A stretch of DNA of 64,000 bases from NORP294 sp047627915 (lineage in GTDB: Bacteria > Bacteroidota > Bacteroidia > Flavobacteriales_E > Vicingaceae), in contig JBLHTZ010000002.1 in assembly GCA_047627915.1 (NCBI GenBank), forward strand, positions 61,888 through 125,887. Direction: 5' to 3'. This document shows positions 8,976 through 17,620 of the stretch, piece after piece; position 1 is the stretch's first letter; the number at the start of each line of letters is the position of its first letter. Below the pieces are notes generated by a model. That model saw only the letters and a list, made by a program, of their open reading frames with translations. It was not told where the DNA came from and did not search any database. The position numbers were made by a program, and so were the translations under genes.

Positions 8976-9749
8976 ATGCATTATATTGTTATCGCTGTTG
9001 TTCTATTTTTTGCCATTCGTTATTTCGCAAAAAGCTATAGGAAGAAAGAGGTTGAACCTTTTCCTGCTGATTGGGAGTTTGGACTAGTTGAAAAAGTTAA
9101 ATTCTATACTAATTTGAGTGACGATCGAAAGGTGGAATTTAAAGCTAGAATGATGCAGTTTTTGTCGGAAGTAGGGGTGGAAGCGGTTCAATTCAAGTTG
9201 GAAGATGAAGACCGAATGCTGGTAGCAGCAAGTGCTGTTATTCCTGTTTTTGGTTTTGAAGAATGGCATTACAATTACTTGTCCACGGTTATTTTGTACC
9301 CAACATACTTCAATCAACAATTATACTTTGATGGTGAAGCGGAGAACAAGAATATTGCAGGAATGGTGGGCACTGGGATTTATGAGGATAAAATGATTTT
9401 ATCTCGTAAAGCCCTTCACCACGGTTTTGCCAACACTACCGATAAAAAGAATACTGCGATTCATGAATTTGTGCACCTCATTGATAAGGAAGATGGTATT
9501 ACTGATGGCATACCTGAAAATTTGAGGAACCACGATTATTCCATTCCGTGGTTAGACTTGATTCATAAAAAGATGGAGAGGATCAACAACAACAAGTCTG
9601 ACATTAGGATTTACGGAGGATCCTCTCAAGTTGAGTTTTTCGCTGTGGCCTCAGAGTATTTTTTCGAACGCCCAAAACTTATGGAACGGAAACACCCAGA
9701 ATTATACAAAATGTTGCAGGATTGTTTTGAGAAAAGAGAATTAGTTTAA
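8976..9749 (+). CDS. MtfA-family zinc peptidase (M90)
   Basis: The protein is about 257 aa from the ATG at 8976 (MHYIVIAVVLFFAIRYFAKS). The open frame reaches back to a TTG at 8961, but the ATG opens directly into an N-terminal membrane helix. The zinc-peptidase signature HEFVH (His163, Glu164, His167 counted from this start) lies in AIHEFVHLIDKEDGITDG. A downstream Glu in EFFAVASEYFFERP probably supplies the third ligand. In Escherichia coli MtfA acts on the glucose-transport regulator Mlc, but no such partner is visible here. It sits 33 nt behind the CoA-transferase gene and may be cotranscribed. Confidence 0.9.
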   Translation: MHYIVIAVVLFFAIRYFAKSYRKKEVEPFPADWEFGLVEKVKFYTNLSDDRKVEFKARMMQFLSEVGVEAVQFKLEDEDRMLVAASAVIPVFGFEEWHYNYLSTVILYPTYFNQQLYFDGEAENKNIAGMVGTGIYEDKMILSRKALHHGFANTTDKKNTAIHEFVHLIDKEDGITDGIPENLRNHDYSIPWLDLIHKKMERINNNKSDIRIYGGSSQVEFFAVASEYFFERPKLMERKHPELYKMLQDCFEKRELV

Positions 9750-9794
9750 AATAATGTTTAGAGCTTCTTACATTAACTTTTAAACTAAACACAC

Positions 9795-10760
9795 TCACGC
9801 CATAGGCGAATTCTCTATGATCTCATGACTATCCAAATTATTAACTCCCCAATTTTCTAGTTCGTCTTCAGTCCATAATTCTGGAAAGAAAATTCTTTTT
9901 TGATACTTAGGGTGCATGTATTTCTGCCATTCGCTTCCTCCGGTTGCTTCAGCCTTTTCTTTCCCACTGTTGAGGTATTTTCCTGCTGCGTTGTAATGTG
10001 CCATTACCCACAATACGTTCACGGTGTGATCGTAATGCCGCATGGAGTTTATTAATTCAACGTCTAGCTGATCTTCGGTTGGTAGAGATTTAAACTTCGT
10101 CCACAGGTTGGAGGTATTGTAGGTTTTCATAAAGGTGATAAACTCCTCCATGTATTTATCTTCAAATAAGCTGAGCAAGGCTGATTTCTCTCCTGTTTCG
10201 TAATTCTTTCCTGCAGCTTGCCAATACAAATGGTCAAAAGCGTGACTAAATGGAGTATCTCTGTCGATTGTTGCTCGAAAACGAATATCAATCAGGTTTA
10301 TTAATTCAGTTGATGCAAACTCAATTTTTCTGTATTGTGCACTTTGAAAACCACTAGCAGGGGTTAATGTATCTCTAAATTTCATGTACTGCTCAACTTC
10401 CATTCCGTCTCCCATAATTTCAAACGAGGAGGAAAGCATGTCAAAATAACGACTAATACGGTCGAGCCTAGTAGCAAAAAAATTGGTCGTTAATTCTTTT
10501 TTCGTCGCGATTTGTTCAATTTCCCAAAGAATCATTTTGAACAATAATTCATTGATTTGGTGGTACATAATAAATACCATCTCGTCCGGCTGATCCGTTC
10601 GTTGAACTTGAAGATTTAGTAGCGCTTCTGGCTGAATGTAATCCCAATACGTAATCGGTTTAGAATGTAACAATCCGCTTAGGTGGGTATCTACATTTTG
10701 CCCAATTTTATCGTATTTAACCTTTAAATCGTTTATCAGCTTTGTTTTCTTATCGTCCAT
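9795..10760 (-). CDS. kynA: Tryptophan 2,3-dioxygenase
   Basis: The 321-aa product is a heme dioxygenase opening the indole ring of L-tryptophan to N-formylkynurenine, the first step of the kynurenine pathway. It has LTYWDYI-like ITYWDYIQPEALLNLQ and the helix MVFIMYHQINELLFKMILWE. A second conserved block is SGFQSAQYRKIEF, and HYDHTVNVLWVMAHYNAAGKY follows near the C-terminus. The N-terminus at the ATG at 10760 is somewhat longer than in short family members and includes DTHLSGLLHSK. No other kynurenine genes are in the window, so its operon context is uninformative. Confidence 0.95.
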   Translation of the reverse strand: MDDKKTKLINDLKVKYDKIGQNVDTHLSGLLHSKPITYWDYIQPEALLNLQVQRTDQPDEMVFIMYHQINELLFKMILWEIEQIATKKELTTNFFATRLDRISRYFDMLSSSFEIMGDGMEVEQYMKFRDTLTPASGFQSAQYRKIEFASTELINLIDIRFRATIDRDTPFSHAFDHLYWQAAGKNYETGEKSALLSLFEDKYMEEFITFMKTYNTSNLWTKFKSLPTEDQLDVELINSMRHYDHTVNVLWVMAHYNAAGKYLNSGKEKAEATGGSEWQKYMHPKYQKRIFFPELWTEDELENWGVNNLDSHEIIENSPMA

Positions 10761-10909
10761 TTGGTTTGCTTTTTTTGGATTTTATTCTAGTTGAGGTCGC
10801 TTTATTAGAGCAGAAAAACCGAGTCAGAAAATTAATCAAAATATTAGGGAACAGTTGTCTCTTTTGGCGCGATTAACGCAATTGGTTTGCGGTAATCGAA
10901 AGTAGAATC

Positions 10910-11863
10910 CTAAAATGGCAACCTCTTTAAATCTACATTCCCACCAGTTAAAATAACTCCTACTTTTTTACCTTTAAAAAGCTGTTGATTCTTGAAAATA
11001 ACAGCCAATGGAACTGCGCAAGAAGGTTCAATAATGATTTTCATGCGTTCCCATATTGTTCGCATGGCCGATATTATTTCTTCATCATTGCAGGTTAGAA
11101 CATTTTTTACACCATTTAGTATAATGGGAAAATTTAATTCGCCAAGAGAGGTAAGCAATCCGTCGGCTATTGTATTGGGAGAGGTTTGAGGAATTAATTT
11201 CTTCGCTTGAAAAGATTGAAAAGCATCATCAGCACCTTGAGGTTCTGCTGCAAAAATGGTAGTGCGGGGCGAGAAATAATCTCTTGCTAAAATACTTCCT
11301 GCTAATAATCCACCACCTCCTACGGGGCAAACAAATACATCTAAATCCGTATAATCTTCAAACAATTCCTTTGTAGAAGAGCTTTGTCCGAGAATTACTT
11401 CAGCATTATCATAAGGGTGAACGAATGTAGCTCCTTTCTCATCAATTATTTTTTGAGCGGTTGTTTCTCGTGCAATTAATGTAGGAGGGCAAAATGTAAT
11501 TTGTCCACCATACGATTTTACTGCAGCCACTTTTACTTTGGGAGCCGTATCGGGCATGACGATGTATGCATTTATTCCCGCACTTTGAGCTGCTTTCGCC
11601 AAAGCTTGCGCATGGTTTCCGGAGGAATGCGTAACAACTCCATTTTTCTTTTGCGCTTCAGTTAATTGAAGCACAGCATTGGTTGCTCCTCGCATTTTGA
11701 AAGCTCCAATTTTTTGAAAGTTCTCGCATTTAAACACTATTTCGCAGCCGGCCATTTCATTGATGGCAGTAGAAGTAAGCACAGGAGTGCGATGAATAAA
11801 GGGGAGAATTCGTTCGTGAGCTTCAACTACCTTCTCTTTTGAAAATAAATCAGTTGAGGCCAT
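10910..11863 (-). CDS. PLP-dependent serine/threonine dehydratase or racemase
   Basis: A 317-aa fold-type II PLP enzyme. The Schiff-base lysine is K56 in KIGAFKMRGA. SSGNHAQALAKAA follows the substrate loop, and the phosphate-binding glycine loop VGGGGLLAGS lies at about residues 181-190. It has the catalytic domain only, lacking the ACT-like regulatory domain of biosynthetic threonine deaminase. It therefore resembles catabolic dehydratase and serine racemase, and sequence alone does not decide between them. The ATG at 11863 is 6 nt after the purE stop, so it is probably the third gene of the purKE operon, an unusual partner. Confidence 0.9.
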   Translation of the reverse strand: MASTDLFSKEKVVEAHERILPFIHRTPVLTSTAINEMAGCEIVFKCENFQKIGAFKMRGATNAVLQLTEAQKKNGVVTHSSGNHAQALAKAAQSAGINAYIVMPDTAPKVKVAAVKSYGGQITFCPPTLIARETTAQKIIDEKGATFVHPYDNAEVILGQSSSTKELFEDYTDLDVFVCPVGGGGLLAGSILARDYFSPRTTIFAAEPQGADDAFQSFQAKKLIPQTSPNTIADGLLTSLGELNFPIILNGVKNVLTCNDEEIISAMRTIWERMKIIIEPSCAVPLAVIFKNQQLFKGKKVGVILTGGNVDLKRLPF

Positions 11864-11869
11864 GTTTTT

Positions 11870-12364
11870 TTATTTTTTAGAATTCAGTTCTTCGTTCATT
11901 TGGGCTACTTTTTTCACCAAATCAATTTTGAATTGATCCATTTTTGCTGCAATGCTGTCATCTGAAGTAGCTAAAATTTGTGCGGCTAAAATTGCTGCAT
12001 TTTTAGCACCATCTAAAGCGACAGTTGCAACAGGAACACCACTAGGCATTTGTAAAATTGAAAGGATAGAATCCCATCCGTCGATAGAATTAGATGATTT
12101 GATAGGAACACCGATAACTGGTAAAGGAGTAGATGCGGCTACCATCCCAGGTAAATGAGCTGCTCCTCCTGCTGCTGCAACTATTACTTTTAAACCGCGG
12201 TCCTTGGCAGTTTTAGCGTAGGTCAACATTTTTTCAGGAGTTCTATGTGCTGATACAATTTCTACTTCAAAAGCTATGTTTTGTTCTTTCAAAAAGTCTA
12301 ATCCAACCTGCATTACTTTCAAGTCAGAAATACTACCCATAATGATTCCAATTTTTGCTCCCAT
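11870..12364 (-). CDS. purE: 5-(carboxyamino)imidazole ribonucleotide mutase
   Basis: A 164-aa class I PurE. It has MGSISDLKVMQVGLD for phosphate binding, SAHRTPEKM with the catalytic His, and AAAGGAAHLPGMVAA. It rearranges N5-CAIR to CAIR in purine synthesis, using the product of PurK. Its start lies 1 nt beyond the purK stop, so the two are translationally coupled in pathway order. The C-terminal tail beyond the core is lysine- and glutamate-rich. Confidence 0.96.
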   Translation of the reverse strand: MGAKIGIIMGSISDLKVMQVGLDFLKEQNIAFEVEIVSAHRTPEKMLTYAKTAKDRGLKVIVAAAGGAAHLPGMVAASTPLPVIGVPIKSSNSIDGWDSILSILQMPSGVPVATVALDGAKNAAILAAQILATSDDSIAAKMDQFKIDLVKKVAQMNEELNSKK

Positions 12365-12365
12365 A

Positions 12366-13511
12366 TTATTTTGAAGTTACTTTAACGATTGTTTTTATTT
12401 TTCTAGCTTTTGCTTTTGCTCGCTCTAAATCCTCGTCTAAAATAGTAATGTGCCCCATTTTTCTGAAAGGTTTAACCTGTTCTTTTCCGTAAAGGTGAGG
12501 ATAAACTCCCTTTTCTTCCAAAATTTCGTGAAAACCTTCATAGTGAGCTATTCCATTTGCATCTTCCTCACCTAATAAATTTAGCATAACGGAAGGAACT
12601 TTAATGTCAGTATTACCAAGCGGTAAATTTAAAATAGCCCTTAAATGCTGTGCAAATTGAGAGGTGTAATTTCCTTCAATACTTTGGTGCCCTGAATTGT
12701 GCGCTCGTGGAGCAATTTCGTTAATTAAAACCTCACCGTCTTTATTTAAGAAGAGCTCAACAGCAAGTAAACCAACCATTCCTAATTTTTCAATCAACGT
12801 AGTAGCCAGTTCGTACGCTCTTTTTGCAACCGAATCACTCACGTTTGCAGGAGAGAATAAAAACTCTACCATATTGGCTTTTGGATTAAATTCCAACTCA
12901 ACCAACGGGAAATGTTTGATTTCTCCACTTTCATTTCGAGCAATAACTACTGAAAGTTCCTTGTCTAAATTAACTCCTTCCTCGATTACTGAAGGTTTGT
13001 CAAAAGCCTTTTCAAGGTCTTCTTTTGAAGCAACTCGTTGAACTCCGTATCCATCATATCCTGAAGTTCTCAATTTCTGAAAAACTGGGAAGTTCAAATT
13101 GGAGTTGGAGATGCCGTTTCTTCCTTCAATTAATTCAAACTTAGAGGTAGGTAAACCATGATCTGCATAAAACTGCTTTTGTAGCCCTTTGTCTTGAATT
13201 ATTTTCAAGATGTGCGGCTGTGGAAATACTTTTATTCCTTCTTTTTCCAATTGCGCTAGGGCGTCGGAATTTACATCTTCAAACTCAATACTTACAACAT
13301 CTTTGTTTTTGCCAAAGGCATAAACGTCGTCGTAGTTTTTAAAATCGCCCACCACAAATTCGTTGGCTAAGTTTTTACAAGGTGCATTATATGAAGGGTC
13401 TAGTATGTCGATGTGTAGGTTTAGGTTGTATGCCTCTTGTAAGGTCATTCGGCCTAATTGACCACCGCCAAGAATACCAATCTTGAAATTTTGAGAGTGA
13501 ATGTTTTTCAT
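12366..13511 (-). CDS. purK: 5-(carboxyamino)imidazole ribonucleotide synthase
   Basis: About 381 aa, an ATP-grasp enzyme forming N5-CAIR from AIR, bicarbonate and ATP. It begins MKNIHSQNFKIGILGGGQLG, a Rossmann-like N-terminus. RTSGYDGYGVQRV and VNLDKELSVVIARN form the ATP-grasp core, and LINEIAPRAHNSGHQSIEG is the signature metal and ATP site. The frame stays open to an ATG at 13568. However, the promoter -7 box at 13535-13542 lies inside that extension, so the ATG at 13511 is chosen. It heads purK-purE-dehydratase and is divergent from hpt-adk. Confidence 0.95.
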   Translation of the reverse strand: MKNIHSQNFKIGILGGGQLGRMTLQEAYNLNLHIDILDPSYNAPCKNLANEFVVGDFKNYDDVYAFGKNKDVVSIEFEDVNSDALAQLEKEGIKVFPQPHILKIIQDKGLQKQFYADHGLPTSKFELIEGRNGISNSNLNFPVFQKLRTSGYDGYGVQRVASKEDLEKAFDKPSVIEEGVNLDKELSVVIARNESGEIKHFPLVELEFNPKANMVEFLFSPANVSDSVAKRAYELATTLIEKLGMVGLLAVELFLNKDGEVLINEIAPRAHNSGHQSIEGNYTSQFAQHLRAILNLPLGNTDIKVPSVMLNLLGEEDANGIAHYEGFHEILEEKGVYPHLYGKEQVKPFRKMGHITILDEDLERAKAKARKIKTIVKVTSK

Positions 13512-13534
13512 TTTGCTCTGCGCTTTTAGGGTGA

Positions 13535-13542
13535 CAAAGATA
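13535..13542 (-). promoter_or_regulatory. purK: -7 box of the purKE promoter
   Basis: TATCTTTG on the minus strand matches TAnnTTTG, 23 nt before the ATG at 13511. It excludes the longer purK frame starting at 13568. Confidence 0.6.
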
Positions 13543-13599
13543 AATGGAATTAACGAGAGAATTAACATTGTTTAGCTACTTTGAATCCTCAAATATGGA

Positions 13600-13607
13600 T
13601 ACCTTTG
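13600..13607 (+). promoter_or_regulatory. -7 box of the hpt-adk promoter
   Basis: TACCTTTG followed by CGCC matches the consensus and is identical to the core upstream of obg. A TTG lies 16 nt before it, closer than the usual 19-21. If used, transcription begins near 13613, downstream of both in-frame ATG codons (13544, 13595), leaving the TTG at 13634 as start. Confidence 0.55.
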
Positions 13608-13633
13608 CGCCTTTCAAAATCAAAACATTTAGT

Positions 13634-14764
13634 TTGAGCCGAATAAAAATTCACGACAAAATCTTTGAGCCATTCATTTCGGCAGAAGAAATTGATAAAG
13701 CGGTTACAATAGTAGCTGAGAATATCACCAAGAAATACAGAGGGAAAAAACCTGTTTTTATAGGAGTTTTAAACGGTTGCTTCTTTTTTGCAGCCGATTT
13801 AATGAAGAAAATAAACTTCAGTTGTGAAATCTCTTTTGTTAAAGTTGCTTCTTATGTTGGTACTCAATCAACGGGGAATGTCCGTCAGTTATTAGGTCTT
13901 GATCAGAAGGTTGCGGGCAGGGATGTAATTATTATTGAAGACATTGTCGATACTGGTAATACCATTGAAGCGGTAACTGAAATTATTACTAATATGGGAG
14001 CTTCAAGCGTTGCCGTTGCCACTTTGTTAATGAAGCCTGATGTATACAGTAAGAAAGTAAAAATTGACTATGTTGCAATAGACATTGATCCTAACTTTGT
14101 GGTAGGCTATGGATTGGATTATGATGGCTTTGGTAGAAACTTGAACCAACTTTACGTACTTTCACGAGCAGAAAATTTAAAATCGAACGAAGATATGTTG
14201 AACATCGTGTTATTCGGACCTCCAGGAGCAGGTAAAGGAACTCAGGCTATTAAGTTAAAGGAGAAATATGATTTAGTGCACCTTTCTACAGGAGATATTT
14301 TGAGAAATGAAATTAACAATGAAACAGAATTAGGAACCTTAGCCAAGTCATTTATGAATAAAGGCGAGTTGGTGCCTGATGAAGTGGTAATTGACATGAT
14401 TGGAAATTGCTTAAACGAATATGACAATGCTAAAGGTTTTATCTTTGATGGGTTTCCAAGAACTACCGAGCAAGCTCTGGCGCTAGACAATTTACTTGAA
14501 GAGCACGGTACAGAGATTGACACCATGCTGTCATTGGAAGTAGATGACGAAGAATTGGTAGACAGAATCATTAAAAGAGGTCACGAAAGTGGGAGAGAGG
14601 ATGATAAAAACGAGTCGGTTATTTTTAACCGAATTATGACGTACAACAAAAAGACGGCACCATTAAAGAGCTATTACGATGATCAAGGAAAATACCATGC
14701 TATTGCTGGAGTAGGTTCAGTTGATGATGTTTTCGATCGTTTAACTTCTTCAATTAAGTCTTAA
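13634..14764 (+). CDS. Fused hypoxanthine phosphoribosyltransferase - adenylate kinase
   Basis: One open frame carries two enzymes. Residues about 1-175 form a purine phosphoribosyltransferase with GVLNGCFFFAADL and the PRPP loop VIIIEDIVDTGNT. After a short linker (SRAENLKSNED) comes adenylate kinase: GPPGAGKGTQ (P-loop), STGDILRNE, GFIFDGFPRTTEQA and a short lid around GRED. The pair would salvage hypoxanthine/guanine and interconvert AMP, ADP and ATP. The start is uncertain: ATGs at 13544 and 13595 lie at or before the -7 box, whereas TTG at 13634 gives MSRIKIHDKIFEPF, the usual Hpt beginning. The stop overlaps the convergent phosphatase gene by 4 nt. Confidence 0.93.
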   Translation: MSRIKIHDKIFEPFISAEEIDKAVTIVAENITKKYRGKKPVFIGVLNGCFFFAADLMKKINFSCEISFVKVASYVGTQSTGNVRQLLGLDQKVAGRDVIIIEDIVDTGNTIEAVTEIITNMGASSVAVATLLMKPDVYSKKVKIDYVAIDIDPNFVVGYGLDYDGFGRNLNQLYVLSRAENLKSNEDMLNIVLFGPPGAGKGTQAIKLKEKYDLVHLSTGDILRNEINNETELGTLAKSFMNKGELVPDEVVIDMIGNCLNEYDNAKGFIFDGFPRTTEQALALDNLLEEHGTEIDTMLSLEVDDEELVDRIIKRGHESGREDDKNESVIFNRIMTYNKKTAPLKSYYDDQGKYHAIAGVGSVDDVFDRLTSSIKS

Positions 14765-16467
14765 AATTTAATTCCACAGATTAAGATATCGTCCACCTGC
14801 TCTTCATCTTTCATCCATTTTTTAATGGTATGTTTTATTATTTTTTCTTGCTCGGCCATAGGGAGATGAGCAATGTTTCGTAACATATCAGCAACGTTGC
14901 GGGTCATGAATTTCTTACCATTTGGACCGCCAAATTGGTCTGGGTAACCGTCAGAGAATACGTAAACGGAATCCCCTTTTTGAATGTCGATGTAAGTGGT
15001 TTTGAATTCCTTTTCTCGCAGAGAAACCCCTCCGATAGAAAATTTTGAGCCTTTGAAAATTTGTAAGTCTCCATTGCGAACGAGATAGAGTGGACGCATA
15101 GCTCCTGCAAATTCTAATTTATTGTGAGCATAGTCTATATGAATTAATCCGAGCTCCATTCCATCTTTACTGTTTTTGTCGTTCATGGAATTTTGGTGCA
15201 ATGCGGTTCGCACTCTTTTATCCAATTCTTTTAAAATGGCACCTGGGTCAGTAATTTCTTGTTGAGTAACAATTTCATTCAATTGCGTGTAGCCAATAAT
15301 GGACATAAACGCACCAGGAACTCCATGGCCAGTGCAGTCGACAACAGCAAAAAGAGGTTTATTTTTTATTTTCTCGTACCAAAAGAAATCTCCGCTAACA
15401 ACATCTTTTGGCTCGTAATAAATAAAAAAGTCAAGGAACCCATCCTCCAGCCGCCGCATTGGAGGTAAAATTGAAGCCTGAATGCGTTTTGCATATTGAA
15501 TGCTTTCGTTAATTTCTTTACTGTTTATTTCTACATGTTCTTTTTCTTTCTTTAATGCTTCAGTTCGCACTTCTACTTTATGTTCTAAGGTTTCATTTAG
15601 CATGTGTAACTCTTTGTTGGCCAAGTCTAAATCAGCAAGGCTTCGAAAAAGTGCTTGTTCGGCTTTTTTTCTTTCAGAAATGTCTCTAATTATTCCTTGG
15701 TAGCATTTAACGCTGTTGTCCTCATTGTAAATAATCATAGAATTCAATAGGCAATTTACTTGAGTTTTCCCATCTTTTTTCTTTAAGATAACTTCGTAGT
15801 CAGATACTTGTCCGAATTCTCCCAGGACTTCTCTTAACACATCTCTATCGGTTTCATTAAAGTACAGTTCCTTAACACTTAAAGTAGCTAACTCTTCTTC
15901 ATTGTAGCCAAATAGTTCCAAACCAGAAGGATTAAAGTCAATAAACTCGCCACTTGGGGTAGAGATGTAGATGGCATCTTTCGAACGAGAAAAAAGTTGA
16001 CGATATTTTTCTTCACTCCTTCTTAGATCTTTTTCAAACTGCTTTCTTTCAATTGCATAGGTAATGGACCGAAACAGTGTTTCACTGTTCATTTTTTCTT
16101 TAGGAATATAATCTTGTGCTCCATTTTTAACGGCTTCGGCAGCGATAGCGCTATCATCTAACTCAGTAAGAACGATGCATGGGATGTCTGGAAATTCTGA
16201 AAAAAGACTTGTATAGGATTGTAACCCGTAACCGTCCGGTAAAAATAGATTGAGTAGAATAATGTCAATCTGCTCCTTTCTTAAAAGCACATAACTCTCT
16301 ACCAAGTTTTGGCAAAAATTAATGTCAATGTTTAGACCTGAAATCCCCCCCAAATAATCAGCCACTTGAAGAGCTTCTTCTTCTATATTTTCTACTAAAA
16401 GTAAATTGAGTTTATCCAATAAGGTAATATTTATTAGTTTAATTAAATATACCAATGTTATTTCCAT
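14761..16467 (-). CDS. Receiver-PAS-PP2C (SpoIIE-type) serine phosphatase, degenerate receiver
   Basis: The domain order in 568 aa is: receiver-like domain (about 20-140), PAS domain (about 150-265, ending CYQGIIRDISERKKAEQ), a coiled-coil linker and a SpoIIE/PP2C phosphatase (about 330-568). The phosphatase shows PKDVVSGDFFWYE, FAVVDCTGHGVPGAFMSIIG, FSDGYPDQFGG and DEEQVDDILICG, the metal-binding aspartates. In the receiver the phosphoacceptor aspartate is Asn (IILLNLFLPDG) and the acidic pocket reads VEN, though the Thr (VLTEL) and Lys (YIPKE) positions persist. It probably dephosphorylates an anti-sigma-antagonist-type partner under PAS control, without classical phosphorylation; no partner is adjacent. 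Confidence 0.92.
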   Translation of the reverse strand: MEITLVYLIKLINITLLDKLNLLLVENIEEEALQVADYLGGISGLNIDINFCQNLVESYVLLRKEQIDIILLNLFLPDGYGLQSYTSLFSEFPDIPCIVLTELDDSAIAAEAVKNGAQDYIPKEKMNSETLFRSITYAIERKQFEKDLRRSEEKYRQLFSRSKDAIYISTPSGEFIDFNPSGLELFGYNEEELATLSVKELYFNETDRDVLREVLGEFGQVSDYEVILKKKDGKTQVNCLLNSMIIYNEDNSVKCYQGIIRDISERKKAEQALFRSLADLDLANKELHMLNETLEHKVEVRTEALKKEKEHVEINSKEINESIQYAKRIQASILPPMRRLEDGFLDFFIYYEPKDVVSGDFFWYEKIKNKPLFAVVDCTGHGVPGAFMSIIGYTQLNEIVTQQEITDPGAILKELDKRVRTALHQNSMNDKNSKDGMELGLIHIDYAHNKLEFAGAMRPLYLVRNGDLQIFKGSKFSIGGVSLREKEFKTTYIDIQKGDSVYVFSDGYPDQFGGPNGKKFMTRNVADMLRNIAHLPMAEQEKIIKHTIKKWMKDEEQVDDILICGIKF

Positions 16468-16598
16468 ACTTGTGTAATTTTTTCGACGAACAGTAGATTT
16501 TTCTCTTCGTCGGAGGGTTTATTTTAGGTATGCCTGAATAACAAATCAATTGCATTGAGACTTGAGATATTACTAACTTCAAATCAGCGTAGAATCAA

Positions 16599-16606
16599 TA
16601 CCTTTG
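16599..16606 (+). promoter_or_regulatory. obg: -7 box of the obg promoter
   Basis: TACCTTTG (followed by CAC) is 15 nt upstream of the ATG at 16622. It overlaps the TTG at 16604 that could otherwise extend the frame, so that TTG is not the start. Confidence 0.65.
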
Positions 16607-16621
16607 CACAAAAAAATAAAT

Positions 16622-17620
16622 ATGGCCAATAGCAACTTTATCGATTACGTCAAAATTTGTTGCAGATCAGGAAGAGGAGGCTCGGGTTCTCATCATTTGA
16701 GAAGAGACCGTTTGACTGCCAAAGGTGGACCTGATGGAGGAGATGGTGGAAGAGGTGGCCATGTAATTGTTCGAGGTAACAAACAACTTTGGACCCTTCT
16801 GCATCTAAAATACAAGAAGCATATTATTGCTAAACCTGGAGAAAATGGTGGGGACAGTAATAGTTCAGGAAAAGAAGGAGAAGATCAGATTGTTGATGTT
16901 CCAATAGGTACAATCGCTAAAGATGCAGAAACTGGAGAAGTTCTTTTCGAAATTATGGAAGACGGAGAAGAGCAAGTTATTTTAAAAGGCGGTAGAGGTG
17001 GACTAGGGAACTCTCACTTTAAGTCATCTACTAACCAAACTCCACGATATGCGCAAACAGGTGAAGATGGCAGAGAAGAGTGGAAGATATTAGAGTTGAA
17101 AGTATTGGCAGATGTTGGACTAGTTGGATTTCCAAATGCAGGTAAATCTACCTTACTTTCTGTTGTTTCTGCTGCTAAGCCAGAAATTGCAAACTATGCT
17201 TTCACTACACTAACTCCTAACTTGGGTATTGTAGCTTACCGTGACCATCGTTCATTTGTGATGGCTGACATTCCTGGTATAATTGAAGGAGCGCATGAAG
17301 GCAAAGGTCTTGGACTTCGATTTTTGAGACATATTGAACGCAATGCGGTTTTACTTTTCTTGGTTCCTGCAGATAGCGATGACATTATAAAGGAATTTCA
17401 AATCTTGCTAAACGAATTGCAACAACACAATCCTGAATTGTTGGATAAAAATCGAATATTGGCGATTTCAAAATCTGACTTGCTAGATAATGAATTGAAA
17501 GAAGAGATACGGAAGGAAATTGCACCACAAGAGTGCATCTTCATTTCTTCTATTGTTCAAGAGAACATTACGGAGCTAAAAGATATGCTCTGGAAAAAGA
17601 TAAACGAATCACATGGTTGA
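16622..17620 (+). CDS. obg: GTPase Obg/CgtA, ribosome assembly
   Basis: About 332 aa from MANSNFIDYVKICCRSGRGG. The glycine-rich Obg fold covers about residues 1-158, with repeated GPDGGDGGRGGHV-like turns. The G domain follows: GFPNAGKST (G1), FTTLTPNLG (G2), DIPGIIEGAHEGKGLG (G3) and SKSDLLD (G4). There is no extended C-terminal OCT domain. It binds the large ribosomal subunit and couples GTP and ppGpp levels to assembly. It overlaps the next gene by 8 nt, indicating an obg-PAP2-crcB transcript driven by the promoter at 16599. Confidence 0.96.
   Translation: MANSNFIDYVKICCRSGRGGSGSHHLRRDRLTAKGGPDGGDGGRGGHVIVRGNKQLWTLLHLKYKKHIIAKPGENGGDSNSSGKEGEDQIVDVPIGTIAKDAETGEVLFEIMEDGEEQVILKGGRGGLGNSHFKSSTNQTPRYAQTGEDGREEWKILELKVLADVGLVGFPNAGKSTLLSVVSAAKPEIANYAFTTLTPNLGIVAYRDHRSFVMADIPGIIEGAHEGKGLGLRFLRHIERNAVLLFLVPADSDDIIKEFQILLNELQQHNPELLDKNRILAISKSDLLDNELKEEIRKEIAPQECIFISSIVQENITELKDMLWKKINESHG

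Noticed and set aside
12697..13041. 114-codon plus-strand frame opposite purK
   Set aside because: Shadow of the ATP-grasp coding region; serine- and lysine-rich with no domain.
13512..13568. Extended purK start from ATG at 13568
   Set aside because: The extension covers the -7 box and encodes an unconserved hydrophobic stretch; the family starts at 13511.
16604..16621. Longer N-terminus for Obg from TTG at 16604
   Set aside because: The TTG lies within the -7 box TACCTTTG, so it would be at or before the transcription start; the family N-terminus begins at 16622.
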